64,000 nucleotides of DNA from Pricia antarctica (GTDB lineage: Bacteria; Bacteroidota; Bacteroidia; Flavobacteriales; Flavobacteriaceae). Positions 46,019-54,544 of this stretch are shown here, piece after piece. Made by a program: the position numbers and the translations under genes. The notes beneath the pieces are model-generated. The model did not search any database. It was not told the DNA's origin and was given only the letters and a program-made list of their open reading frames with translations. Every line of letters begins with the position of its first letter. Within the stretch, counting starts at the first letter, position 1. Where the stretch lies: contig DRGL01000015.1 in the NCBI GenBank assembly GCA_011050085.1, positions 79,212 to 143,211 on the forward strand. Direction: 5' to 3'.

Positions 46019-48280
46019 TTATCTAATGACGGTTATGGTACCTTGCTTTAGGGTTTCCGTAGCATTCTTGATAACGTAATAGAATACTTGGTTTTGTGCA
46101 TTGAAAGCGGTTGAAGACTCCGGCCAATTGTTCTGGTAATTTGTGTTATTTAATACCTCTACACCTTTGGCATTATAAATAGTTACCCTAACATCTGATT
46201 TGTTCGAATAGGAATTTGGAATTACCCATTGATCGTTCGATCCATCGCCATTCGGAGTTATTACGTTTGGAATGTTGAATAGGTCGAGATAGGTAACTTC
46301 AATCGATTTGCTTATTTCACAGTTATCGATATTGGCAATTAGCACATAATTACCTTCCTCTGTAAAGGTCACGGACGGGCCAGTTGCGATTTCGACGCTG
46401 TTGGCATTTAACCATCGGTATGCAGTACCGCCGTTGGCATTAACTGTTTTGGAACTTCCTTCAGGGAAGATTACGTCTCCGTCAATGTCTAACGTAATTA
46501 GGTTTGGATCTAATGGGGCAATGGTGATTTCATTAGAGGTTAGCGGACAAATTCCTTTTTCAACTACCAATCGGTATGTGCCCGGTTGAGTTGCTATTAA
46601 TTCAATTTCCGTATTGTTAACGGTAGTACCATTTCTTTCCCATACAAAATCCTCTCCTGTCAAATTTGTCGTTGAACTCAAAACGATACTATCTGAAGCA
46701 CTGCAATACACTGTGCTTGTACTTGTAATGGTCAGAGTTTCGTTAGTTCCTAATTGAACAGGTAGCGAGTTAGAGGTGGCGTTAAAACTACCTGATACGC
46801 CTTCTACGGAATAGTTTCCATTTTCGGTATTAGAAGTCAGACTAATGCTTTGGGAATTCTCACTAGCAATACTGGCAGCCCCTTTCTTCCACTGATAGGT
46901 AAAGTTTGTAGCCGAATCTGATGTAACATCTATTTCACTACCATCGGTTAATTCTGCGTATATTTGGTTTACTTCCAATACAATACTGGAACTTGAACAA
47001 GATTCATAAGCGGTAGCGTAATCAATTTCGAAACGAAACGAATTAGGACTCACCACTTCGGTACGTTCTGAATTAATAGTGGTAGATGAGCAAGTACCAC
47101 CGGTTTGCGTCACTGCAACATAATAAGTTCCCGCCTGTGAAATTTCTAAGGAAGACGTATTTGAATTCGGAATCGCCGTACTATTTCTATACCATTGATA
47201 GTTTGGCGAATTGGCAGTGGTTGTTGCGTTAAGGGTTGTAGTTTGTTCTGGTAGAACTACCATACTGTCGGCATTCGTTTTAGAAACCGTAAACGCACCG
47301 GCATTGGTTATATTTATAGGACTGGACGTTTCGGTACAGATTCCTGGTCCTTCAACTTTAACAGTATAGCTTCCAGCAAATGTAGCGTCGTTGGTATTTA
47401 TCGCATAGGTGAAGCCGCCAATTTGTTTAGCCTGTACTTGTACGCCGTCTTTATACCAAGTATATGAATAGTTCGAATTTTGAACGTTTGCTTGTAATGT
47501 TTCAGCGGTTTCACCGGCACAAAATGCAGTATTACTTGGTGTATTAATAGAGATATCTACACTTGTTCCGATGTTGATTACGATATGGTTTGATTCAGGA
47601 TTCGAACCTGTACAATCACCATAATCAACATATACATAATAATCGCCGGTGCCAGTGGTCTGAATGGAAGGTCCAGTCTCGGTCAATCTCGTACCGCTTC
47701 GATACCATGCATACTGATAGGTATTTATTGAAGATGCCGGTAAATTATCCACAGTTAGTGTAACGCTACTCCCATCACAGGCCTGAACGTTACCCGGTGT
47801 GGTACCATCTCCATTTGGGCTTATATGTAGATTACTATTAAAACTTAAATAATACATCGCGTAAGCATCGGACGCGGTACTAGTAGCGGCGGGACTCGTG
47901 CTACGTACTCTCATTTTATAGCCATTACCACGTGTATTGGTTGGCAAGACAAAATTCATAAAGAATTCGAAGTTTGAATTTTTGTCTGTTACCCTATCAA
48001 GTTCGGTAGGTGCGGAAAAACTGCCGCTATTGTTCGATAGCTCTAGAATAAATTCATTATTTGTATTCGCCGTTCCCACCCAATTTACGGTTACAAAGTA
48101 ATCGTTGAAGGCCGAAGAGGCGCAAGCACGGGGCCAGACGTTGGTCGAGCCATTATTCTGATTTGGAGCCGGCATCGGCGGATCTGTAAATGCTATAGTC
48201 TGCGCAAAAACCTGTGAGGCTCCTATGAACAGAAATACAATTAAAAATACGGATGTAGCGTGGGGTAGTTTTGTTTTCAT
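46019..48280 (-). CDS. sprC: SprC: secreted Ig-like repeat protein with type B sorting domain
   Basis: A 753-residue exported protein, the first gene of the gliding operon. The signal peptide ends near ASQVFAQ (about 26). The body consists of several Ig/PKD-like modules with repeated YQWYRN, YSYTWYKDG and YQYAWYRSG strands. Residues about 671-753 are the T9SS type B C-terminal domain (NVITPNGDGSNDQW ... ETLKQGTITVIR). In F. johnsoniae, SprC and SprD support SprB function on the surface. It is divergent from glnS (232 bp apart). A TGTCTTTG element about 76 bp before the start may be its -7 box, one mismatch from consensus. Confidence 0.85.
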   Translation of the reverse strand: MKTKLPHATSVFLIVFLFIGASQVFAQTIAFTDPPMPAPNQNNGSTNVWPRACASSAFNDYFVTVNWVGTANTNNEFILELSNNSGSFSAPTELDRVTDKNSNFEFFMNFVLPTNTRGNGYKMRVRSTSPAATSTASDAYAMYYLSFNSNLHISPNGDGTTPGNVQACDGSSVTLTVDNLPASSINTYQYAWYRSGTRLTETGPSIQTTGTGDYYVYVDYGDCTGSNPESNHIVINIGTSVDISINTPSNTAFCAGETAETLQANVQNSNYSYTWYKDGVQVQAKQIGGFTYAINTNDATFAGSYTVKVEGPGICTETSSPINITNAGAFTVSKTNADSMVVLPEQTTTLNATTTANSPNYQWYRNSTAIPNSNTSSLEISQAGTYYVAVTQTGGTCSSTTINSERTEVVSPNSFRFEIDYATAYESCSSSSIVLEVNQIYAELTDGSEIDVTSDSATNFTYQWKKGAASIASENSQSISLTSNTENGNYSVEGVSGSFNATSNSLPVQLGTNETLTITSTSTVYCSASDSIVLSSTTNLTGEDFVWERNGTTVNNTEIELIATQPGTYRLVVEKGICPLTSNEITIAPLDPNLITLDIDGDVIFPEGSSKTVNANGGTAYRWLNANSVEIATGPSVTFTEEGNYVLIANIDNCEISKSIEVTYLDLFNIPNVITPNGDGSNDQWVIPNSYSNKSDVRVTIYNAKGVEVLNNTNYQNNWPESSTAFNAQNQVFYYVIKNATETLKQGTITVIR

Positions 48281-48484
48281 AAGTAGGCGTAGTTTAAGTT
48301 ACTACAAGTTTATAGATGCTGCCTGCCGACAGCTAGATTTGGGATCTATTACATGCAAAGACAAATATGACATATATAACACTCGTGGAAAATATTATGT
48401 TGTGGCAAGGGATGAAAGTGTTGTGAAAAGGCGGTTTTTGTATGAAAGAAAATCTGCGAAAAGTGCAATTAGTCCCATTTTCCA

Positions 48485-48492
48485 TACCTTTG
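48485..48492 (+). promoter_or_regulatory. -7 promoter element of glnS (TACCTTTG)
   Basis: A perfect TAnnTTTG match 20 bp before the glnS ATG, implying a very short leader. No strong -33 element is seen. Confidence 0.5.
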
Positions 48493-48512
48493 CACCTTTC
48501 TAAAACCAGTAT

Positions 48513-50195
48513 ATGAGCGAAACAGCAGAATCATTGAATTTTATCGAACATATCGTTGAGGAAGACCTGCAAGGCGGTTATCCTAAAAAGGCTTTGCGCT
48601 TCCGATTTCCCCCGGAACCCAACGGATATCTTCACATTGGTCATGCGAGCTCAATCTGTTTAAATTTTGGGTTAGGACTGCGTTATAATGCGCCGGTTAA
48701 TCTACGCTTCGACGATACCAATCCCATAAAAGAGGAAAAAGCCTTTGTAGATGCTATCAAAAAGGATATTGAATGGCTCGGATACAAATGGGATACTGAA
48801 CGGTATGCATCAGATTATTTTCAACAGTTATATGATTGGGCAGTAGAAATGATTATGGATGGTAAGGCGTATGTAGATAGTCAATCCTCAGAAGAAATGG
48901 CCTCTCAAAAAGGAACTCCTACTGAAGCTGGAGTTGATAGTCCGTATCGGAATCGTTCCATTGCTGATAATCTGGAAATTTTTGAAGCAATGAAAAATGG
49001 AGATTATCAAGAGGGTAGTCACGTTCTTCGAGCTAAAATTGATATGGCATCGCAAAATATGCTGATGCGTGACCCAATTATGTACCGTGTGTTACATAAA
49101 GCACATCACCGGACAAATACCGATTGGTGTATTTATCCCATGTATGATTGGGCACATGGGGAAAGCGATTATATCGAAGAAGTATCCCATTCATTATGTA
49201 CTTTAGAATTTGCCATGCACCGTGAGCTATACAATTGGTTTTTAGACCAAGTGGTAGTTTCCGATAAGGTTCGTCCTAAACAACGGGAATTCGCACGAAG
49301 AAATTTAAGTCATACTGTAGTTAGTAAACGAAAGTTACTGCAATTAGTAGAGCAAGATGTCGTAAATGGGTGGGACGACCCTAGAATGCCCACTATATCT
49401 GGCTTGAGAAGGCGGGGATACTCCCCAGCTGCTATTCGTAATTTTGCGGATACGATCGGCATTGCAAAACGGGAGAACTTAATTGATGTATCTCTTTTGG
49501 AATTTCATGCCCGAGAAGATTTAAATAAGATAGCCCCTCGGGTTATGGGAGTTTTAGACCCAGTTAAAGTTATAATTACTAATTACCCCGAAGGAAAGGA
49601 GGAATGGCTTGAAACCGAGAATAATCCTGGGGATGAGTTGGCGGGCAATCGAAAAGTTCCCTTTTCCAAAGAAATATATATTGAAAGAGACGATTTCAAG
49701 GAAGAGGCAAACCGTAAATATTTTCGATTAAAACTTGGTGGCGAAGTCCGTTTGAAATCCGCGTATATTATAAAAGCAGAAAGTTGTACAAAGGACATCG
49801 ATGGTAATATCATGGAAATTCAGTGCACTTATGACCCTAAAAGTAAAAGTGGTAGTGGCACCGAGGAAAGCATGCGAAAGGTAAAGGGAACCTTACATTG
49901 GGTGTCTGTTGCCCATGCCTTGAAGGCTGAAATACGTCTTTATGACCGTTTGTTTACCGATGAAAGCCCGGATACCCATAAGGATAAAGGTTTCATGGAT
50001 TTTATTAATGATGAATCCCTTCAGGTAATAACTGGGTATCTAGAACCTGGATTAAAGGATGCGAAAGTAGGAGAACAAATGCAGTTCCAGCGTTTGGGTT
50101 ATTTTTGCGTTGATCCGGATTCTACCAATGACAATCTAGTGTTTAATAGAACCGTTGGCTTAAGGGACACATGGGCAAAAATTCAGAACAAATAG
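48513..50195 (+). CDS. glnS: Glutaminyl-tRNA synthetase
   Basis: A 560-residue class Ic aminoacyl-tRNA synthetase that charges tRNA-Gln directly. The HIGH motif is at 41-44 (PNGYLHIGHA), the KMSKS-equivalent VVSKRKLL at about 269-276, and GlnRS-type RFDDTNPIKEE follows the first motif. The C-terminal beta-barrel anticodon-binding region is complete. Length is typical. It is a single-gene unit, divergent from sprC, with its own TACCTTTG promoter box. A weak 8-bp stem (50205-50224) follows the stop. Confidence 0.97.
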   Translation: MSETAESLNFIEHIVEEDLQGGYPKKALRFRFPPEPNGYLHIGHASSICLNFGLGLRYNAPVNLRFDDTNPIKEEKAFVDAIKKDIEWLGYKWDTERYASDYFQQLYDWAVEMIMDGKAYVDSQSSEEMASQKGTPTEAGVDSPYRNRSIADNLEIFEAMKNGDYQEGSHVLRAKIDMASQNMLMRDPIMYRVLHKAHHRTNTDWCIYPMYDWAHGESDYIEEVSHSLCTLEFAMHRELYNWFLDQVVVSDKVRPKQREFARRNLSHTVVSKRKLLQLVEQDVVNGWDDPRMPTISGLRRRGYSPAAIRNFADTIGIAKRENLIDVSLLEFHAREDLNKIAPRVMGVLDPVKVIITNYPEGKEEWLETENNPGDELAGNRKVPFSKEIYIERDDFKEEANRKYFRLKLGGEVRLKSAYIIKAESCTKDIDGNIMEIQCTYDPKSKSGSGTEESMRKVKGTLHWVSVAHALKAEIRLYDRLFTDESPDTHKDKGFMDFINDESLQVITGYLEPGLKDAKVGEQMQFQRLGYFCVDPDSTNDNLVFNRTVGLRDTWAKIQNK

Positions 50196-50520
50196 AATTA
50201 ATTTATCGATTATTATTAATCGATTGGATTTAACTATAGAATTTAGATAAATTTCAAGGCCTCTATTGCATTAAATTATAATTTATGCCCGTAAGCGCCT
50301 AAAAAACTTTAAACGGCGTAAGACATCGGTAAAATCTTAAATGCAGTCGAGTAATGTTGTAAGGTCAATTTTTATAGGGATAAGGGCAACAACAAAGTGG
50401 ATTTTAAATTATCTTGCAGCTTATATTTGTAGGAAGGGGATTGAAAATTATATAAATTTTCAGTTTCTACTCGTTAATTACAACCGTTTAAAACTGAAAT
50501 CTAATTTTAAAATTTAAATT
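50196..50520. other. Intergenic gap of about 325 bp before the YtxH gene
   Basis: Contains an 8-bp hairpin ATCGATTA-TTAT-TAATCGAT (50205-50224) without a T-run, just after glnS, and a TATATTTG promoter-like box at 50422-50429. No gene was recognised. Confidence 0.45.
50422..50429 (+). promoter_or_regulatory. Putative -7 element (TATATTTG) for the YtxH operon
   Basis: Fits TAnnTTTG and lies 91 bp before the YtxH start, giving a leader of roughly 80-85 bases. Confidence 0.45.
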
Positions 50521-50850
50521 ATGTCAAAAGATAGTGGAAGTATAATGTTAGCTTTATTGACTGGTGCAGCAATAGGTGCTGGTGTAGGAATTCTTTATGC
50601 TCCTGATAAAGGCGATAATACCCGTAAGAAAATAAGCAAACAAGCAAGAAAAACTGGTGATGATATCGTTAGTCGTATTTCACATGCTACTGAAGAACTT
50701 ACAAAAACTGCTGAAGCGAAGAAAATCGATTTTGAAGCTAAGTTAGATAAGACCATATCAAATATGAGTTATAAAGCGGATGATATCATCTTAGGTCTTG
50801 AGAAGAAATTGGAAGATTTGAGAAAGAAAAATGCGCAACTCCAGAAATAA
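50521..50850 (+). CDS. YtxH domain-containing protein
   Basis: A 109-residue protein with a Gly/Ala-rich membrane segment near the N terminus (LALLTGAAIGAGVGILYAPDKG, typical of YtxH) followed by a long basic/acidic helix (about 35-105) likely to form a coiled coil. YtxH proteins are often stress-induced and membrane-associated; their molecular role is poorly defined. It is the first gene of a three-gene unit: three bases to the holin-like gene, which in turn overlaps a small DUF6327-like gene. Confidence 0.88.
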   Translation: MSKDSGSIMLALLTGAAIGAGVGILYAPDKGDNTRKKISKQARKTGDDIVSRISHATEELTKTAEAKKIDFEAKLDKTISNMSYKADDIILGLEKKLEDLRKKNAQLQK

Positions 50851-50853
50851 TTT

Positions 50854-51204
50854 ATGGCATTCGACGAGGTAAAAGAAAACATCTCCGAGGCTGAGGCCAC
50901 GGCGCGATCTTATTTAGATTCAAGTAGGCAATTCTATAAGTTAAAGGGTTTCAAGCTTTTGATGAAGGGCGTTATGTTTTTTGTCAAAATTGTCTCTGTC
51001 GGGATAATGTTGATATTGTCTTTATTATTTTTGTCAATCAGTGCCGCATTCTGGATTGGTAGTTTATTAGAACATCCCTATCAAGGATTCTTAATAGTTG
51101 GAGGTTGTTATTTATTGTTCGGATTGTTAATATTTTTGTTCAGACACAGTTTACGAAAACCGCTGTTGAAGAAGTTTTCCGAATTTTATTTCGATGAAAT
51201 ATGA
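50854..51204 (+). CDS. Phage holin family (YqjE-like) membrane protein
   Basis: A 116-residue protein with an amphipathic N terminus and two hydrophobic segments (about 37-66 and 75-95), the usual form of the holin-superfamily-III/YqjE group. Despite the name these are chromosomal membrane proteins and no phage genes surround it. It sits three bases after YtxH and overlaps the next gene by four bases (ATGA), so all three products are probably made together, perhaps forming an envelope-stress module. Confidence 0.82.
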   Translation: MAFDEVKENISEAEATARSYLDSSRQFYKLKGFKLLMKGVMFFVKIVSVGIMLILSLLFLSISAAFWIGSLLEHPYQGFLIVGGCYLLFGLLIFLFRHSLRKPLLKKFSEFYFDEI

Positions 51205-51419
51205 TACCTAAAAAGTATAAATCTTTTGATGAAATTGATCAGGATTTAAAAATCTTGAAATTAGAACGTCAAATTGATTTGGAGAACCTTAAAATGAACT
51301 TTAATCAAACCAAACAGAGTTTGTATCCTTCTAGTCTTCTAGGTGGTTTTGGAGGGATAGTTAAGACATTCTTGATTTCAATCTTCACCAAGAAGGTGCT
51401 TCATAAGTTTAAGAATTGA
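51201..51419 (+). CDS. Small DUF6327-like protein
   Basis: A 72-residue protein with an N-terminal charged helix (KSFDEIDQDLKILKLERQIDLENLK) and a C-terminal weakly hydrophobic segment (GGFGGIVKTFLISIFTKK). It resembles the short flavobacterial DUF6327 family that accompanies YtxH and holin-like genes; this name is from memory of the family pattern. Translation is coupled to the holin-like gene by a four-base overlap. A clear terminator follows 20 bp downstream. Confidence 0.75.
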   Translation: MIPKKYKSFDEIDQDLKILKLERQIDLENLKMNFNQTKQSLYPSSLLGGFGGIVKTFLISIFTKKVLHKFKN

Positions 51420-51438
51420 TTCCATACTTATTTTGTAC

Positions 51439-51473
51439 AAAACCCGATAGCTTAATAGTCATCGGGTTTTTTT
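51439..51473 (+). terminator. Intrinsic terminator of the YtxH operon
   Basis: AAAACCCGAT (51439-51448) pairs with ATCGGGTTTT (51461-51470) around a 12-base loop, and the T-run continues to 51473. It closes the three-gene unit. Confidence 0.88.
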
Positions 51474-51576
51474 GTTTACTCGTAACTGCAATCCTTATTA
51501 GGAAAGAGGCTTAATTCTAACTTACAATAGAACTAATTTTAGTTTAGTGTTTATTAATGATTAAGTATACTATAGT

Positions 51577-52509
51577 TTATTTTCCTTTATTAATCACCGG
51601 ATTTTTCTTTTTCATTTCTTCTCCAATCATATTACTTGCTGTAAATGAGGCTACCATATTGTTTAGCATATCGCTACCGGCTTGTGGAGAATTAGGTAAT
51701 AATATCAAATTAGTATTAGTTGCCTCCCCAATGGATTGTAACGTATCATAATGCTGGGTTACGACAATTAACGCTGAAGCTTCCTGCGAGTTGATACCTA
51801 CTTTGTTCAATACTTCAACCGATTCTTCTAGACCACGGGCAATTTCACGGCGCTGATCGGCGATACCCTGACCTTGTAATCGTTTACTTTCAGCTTCGGC
51901 CTTCGCTTTTTCAACAATTAGGATACGGGCAGCGTCCCCTTCAAACTGAGCGGCTATCTTTTCGCGCTCCGACGCATTGATACGGTTCATCGCTTCTTTT
52001 ACCTGTGCATCAGGGTCAATATCCGTTACCAATGTTTTAATAATATCAAACCCATAATCGAACATTGCTTCCTGCAATTCCGTTTTTACGGCAATTGCAA
52101 TATCATCTTTCTTCACAAATACATCGTCAAGCTTCATTTTAGGCACTTCTGCGCGCACAACGTCAAATACGTAAGAGGTAATCTGCTCATGAGGGTATTC
52201 TAGCTTGTAAAAGGCCTCATACACCTTGTCCTTAAGTACTACATATTGCACGGATATTTTTAGTTTTACAAATACATCATCCAAGGTTTTGGTTTCTACG
52301 ATAACATCAAGCTGTTGTATCTTCAGACTTAATCGCCCGGCTATTTTGTCTACTATTGGAATCTTTATGTGTAGACCCGAACCGCGAATACTGTGAAACT
52401 TTCCAAATCTCTCTATAGCTACCGCGGTTTGCTGTTTCACAATGAAGAATGATGAAAAAAGTATGACCACCGCAATAAAAATTGCGGGAATTAAAATAAA
52501 ATTGCCCAT
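51577..52509 (-). CDS. SPFH/Band 7 (stomatin-like, QmcA-type) membrane protein
   Basis: A 310-residue protein with one N-terminal membrane segment (about 4-26) followed by the SPFH domain: QQTAVAIERFGKFHSIRGSGLHIKIP and the LDDVFVKLKISVQYVV strand. A coiled-coil region (about 180-235, ASEREKIAAQFEGDAARILIVEKAKAEAE) and a C-terminal segment with LPNSP follow. Such proteins form oligomeric membrane microdomains and often modulate membrane proteases such as FtsH. It converges with the YtxH operon and lies in the same direction as gltX upstream, with a 0.44 kb gap. Confidence 0.9.
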   Translation of the reverse strand: MGNFILIPAIFIAVVILFSSFFIVKQQTAVAIERFGKFHSIRGSGLHIKIPIVDKIAGRLSLKIQQLDVIVETKTLDDVFVKLKISVQYVVLKDKVYEAFYKLEYPHEQITSYVFDVVRAEVPKMKLDDVFVKKDDIAIAVKTELQEAMFDYGFDIIKTLVTDIDPDAQVKEAMNRINASEREKIAAQFEGDAARILIVEKAKAEAESKRLQGQGIADQRREIARGLEESVEVLNKVGINSQEASALIVVTQHYDTLQSIGEATNTNLILLPNSPQAGSDMLNNMVASFTASNMIGEEMKKKNPVINKGK

Positions 52510-52953
52510 TGTGTATCGTTTTTAGTTATTGAACTGAATATAGTGAGAGTTTAGCATATTTGTAGGTTTTTGGGGAAATATGTTACATAGAACAGGATAA
52601 ATAGCAAAACTGGATTGAATCTTAAGATATAGCAACTGACTTGTGTACTAACGACTACCATTAGCCGAATTTTATAGACTCCCGGCGGGCTATTTTCAAA
52701 ATACATACTTTGACAGTGCGGAGGCAAAAATTACAAAAGAAGTCTAACGTTTTATATCGTGGGAAAATGAACCCTACATTTACAAGATTATAGGATGTTG
52801 GCAACTAAATATCTTTCAAACAAGTTATTGCGGTATTATACTTTCTCTTCTGATGGTATGATACATAGATTATGATTGGCCGCAATCAATACCTAAACAA
52901 TTCTGTTGACTGTTTAACATTTAAATAATCATCGAAAAGAATCCCAATATTAT
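52510..52953. other. Intergenic gap of about 440 bp between gltX and the SPFH gene
   Basis: AT-rich, holding the 3' flank of gltX and the 5' flank of the SPFH gene, both on the minus strand. No TAnnTTTG box was found by eye on the minus strand, no strong terminator stem, and no gene. Confidence 0.4.
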
Positions 52954-54465
52954 CTATCCCAGTGAAGTAATAGCCGTTTTAATTCTTCCTAAACACTCTT
53001 CTTTACCAATTTGTCCCATTATATCGAAAAGGTGAGGTCCTTTCATATCGCCAACAATCACTAATCGCAATGGAGGCATGACTTTACCAAAAGAAAGTTC
53101 CTTTTTGGCTATCCACTCCTTAATACTGACCTCAAGATTCTCGGATGAAAAGTTAGTAATAGTTTCCAAAAAGGATACCAATTGGTTCATTATTTCTGCG
53201 GATCCTTCTTTCCATTGTTTTCTAATCGCTTTTTCGTCATATGTGGTAGGGGCCGTGAAAAAATAATGGGACAGCTCCCAAAAATCGGTTACGAAATTTG
53301 CACGTTCCTTAATTAAGGAAACGACGTTTTGTACATAATCAGTTTGAGCACTTTCAAGCTCTAAATCTATATGCTCTCCTAATAGAGGCATAAATTGTGT
53401 TGCCAAAATAGCATCCGTTTTTTTCTGTAAATATTGGTGATTGTACCATACGGTCTTATCAGGGTCGAAACGTGCCCCTGATTTGTTCACACGGTCAATT
53501 GTAAAGGCATCAGAGAGTGCATCAAGGCTAAGAATTTCCTCCTCTGTGCCGGGATTCCAACCCAAAAGAGCCAAGAAATTCACTACGGCTTCTGGGAAGT
53601 ATCCAGCCTCACGATAGCCAACAGAGGCATTCCATTGCAATGGAAAAATAGGAAATCCTCCTTTTTCACCATCCCTTTTACTTAGTTTTCCATTTCCTGT
53701 GGGTTTGAGAATTAAGGGAAGGTGAGCAAAAATGGGGGCACCCCATTCGAAGGCATCATATAGTTGCTTGTGCAAGGCCAATGATGGCAGCCATTCTTCC
53801 CCCCTAATAACATGACTAATTTCCATTAAATGGTCATCTACAATATTGGCTAGGTGATAGGTAGGCATGCCGTCGCTTTTAAAAAGCACCTTGTCATCGA
53901 GCGTATTTGTATCAATTTCAATGGCGCCCCGAATGCTGTCTTCCAGCTTTAGCGTTTCATCCGGAGGGGTAAGAAAACGAATTACATGGTCTTCACCGGA
54001 ATCCAGACGTTTTTTTAGTTCATTCGGCGATATGGAAAGGGAATTATCCAATTTTAACCGGTTATGCCAATTATATATAAAGGTTTTTCCTTTAGTCTCG
54101 TGCTCTTTACGATGTTGCTCTAGGGTATCGGAAGTATCGAATGCGTAATACGCCTTACCTTTAGTAATGAGTTCCTCCGCATATTTTAAGTACAAATGTT
54201 TTCGTTCACTCTGTCGATATGGTCCAAACTTTCCCTCACGGCCTGGGCCCTCATTATAGGGAATCCCACACCATTCAAGCGCATCAATAATATACTGTTC
54301 GGCACCTTCGACATAGCGATTTTGATCGGTATCTTCTATCCGCAGTATAAAATCACCACCGTGTTTTTTAGCAAACAGATAGTTGAAAAGGGCGGTGCGA
54401 ATACCACCGATATGTAGCGGCCCTGTAGGGCTTGGCGCAAAACGGACACGAATTTTTTCTTTCAT
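52954..54465 (-). CDS. gltX: Glutamate-tRNA ligase
   Basis: A 503-residue class Ic aminoacyl-tRNA synthetase that charges tRNA-Glu. It has the HIGH-type motif in SPTGPLHIGGIRTALFN (about 12-28) and the KMSKS-type motif KLSKRDG (about 257-263), followed by the helical anticodon-binding domain. It is divergent from the DUF4175 gene (79 bp between starts). A TATCTTTG box (54471-54478) lies just upstream, implying a very short leader. Confidence 0.97.
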   Translation of the reverse strand: MKEKIRVRFAPSPTGPLHIGGIRTALFNYLFAKKHGGDFILRIEDTDQNRYVEGAEQYIIDALEWCGIPYNEGPGREGKFGPYRQSERKHLYLKYAEELITKGKAYYAFDTSDTLEQHRKEHETKGKTFIYNWHNRLKLDNSLSISPNELKKRLDSGEDHVIRFLTPPDETLKLEDSIRGAIEIDTNTLDDKVLFKSDGMPTYHLANIVDDHLMEISHVIRGEEWLPSLALHKQLYDAFEWGAPIFAHLPLILKPTGNGKLSKRDGEKGGFPIFPLQWNASVGYREAGYFPEAVVNFLALLGWNPGTEEEILSLDALSDAFTIDRVNKSGARFDPDKTVWYNHQYLQKKTDAILATQFMPLLGEHIDLELESAQTDYVQNVVSLIKERANFVTDFWELSHYFFTAPTTYDEKAIRKQWKEGSAEIMNQLVSFLETITNFSSENLEVSIKEWIAKKELSFGKVMPPLRLVIVGDMKGPHLFDIMGQIGKEECLGRIKTAITSLG

Positions 54466-54470
54466 AACGG

Positions 54471-54478
54471 CAAAGATA
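54471..54478 (-). promoter_or_regulatory. -7 promoter element of gltX (TATCTTTG)
   Basis: A perfect TAnnTTTG match on the minus strand, five bases before the gltX start codon; a near-leaderless message is implied. The divergent DUF4175 gene has a similar TATCTTTA nearby on the plus strand. Confidence 0.4.
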
Positions 54479-54544
54479 CTGAACTCAAGACGAGTTCGAA
54501 AAAATTCGCAACCCCCGTTTCCGTTTTACTTATCTTTACAGTCT

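Noticed and set aside
50854..51204. Phage origin suggested by the holin family name
   Set aside because: No phage structural, lysis or integrase genes nearby; such holin-like proteins are normal chromosomal genes beside YtxH.
54383..54544. Upstream extension of the DUF4175 gene by 54 codons
   Set aside because: It would be antisense to the gltX start, is basic and Pro-rich, and the internal ATG at 54545 gives the normal family start.
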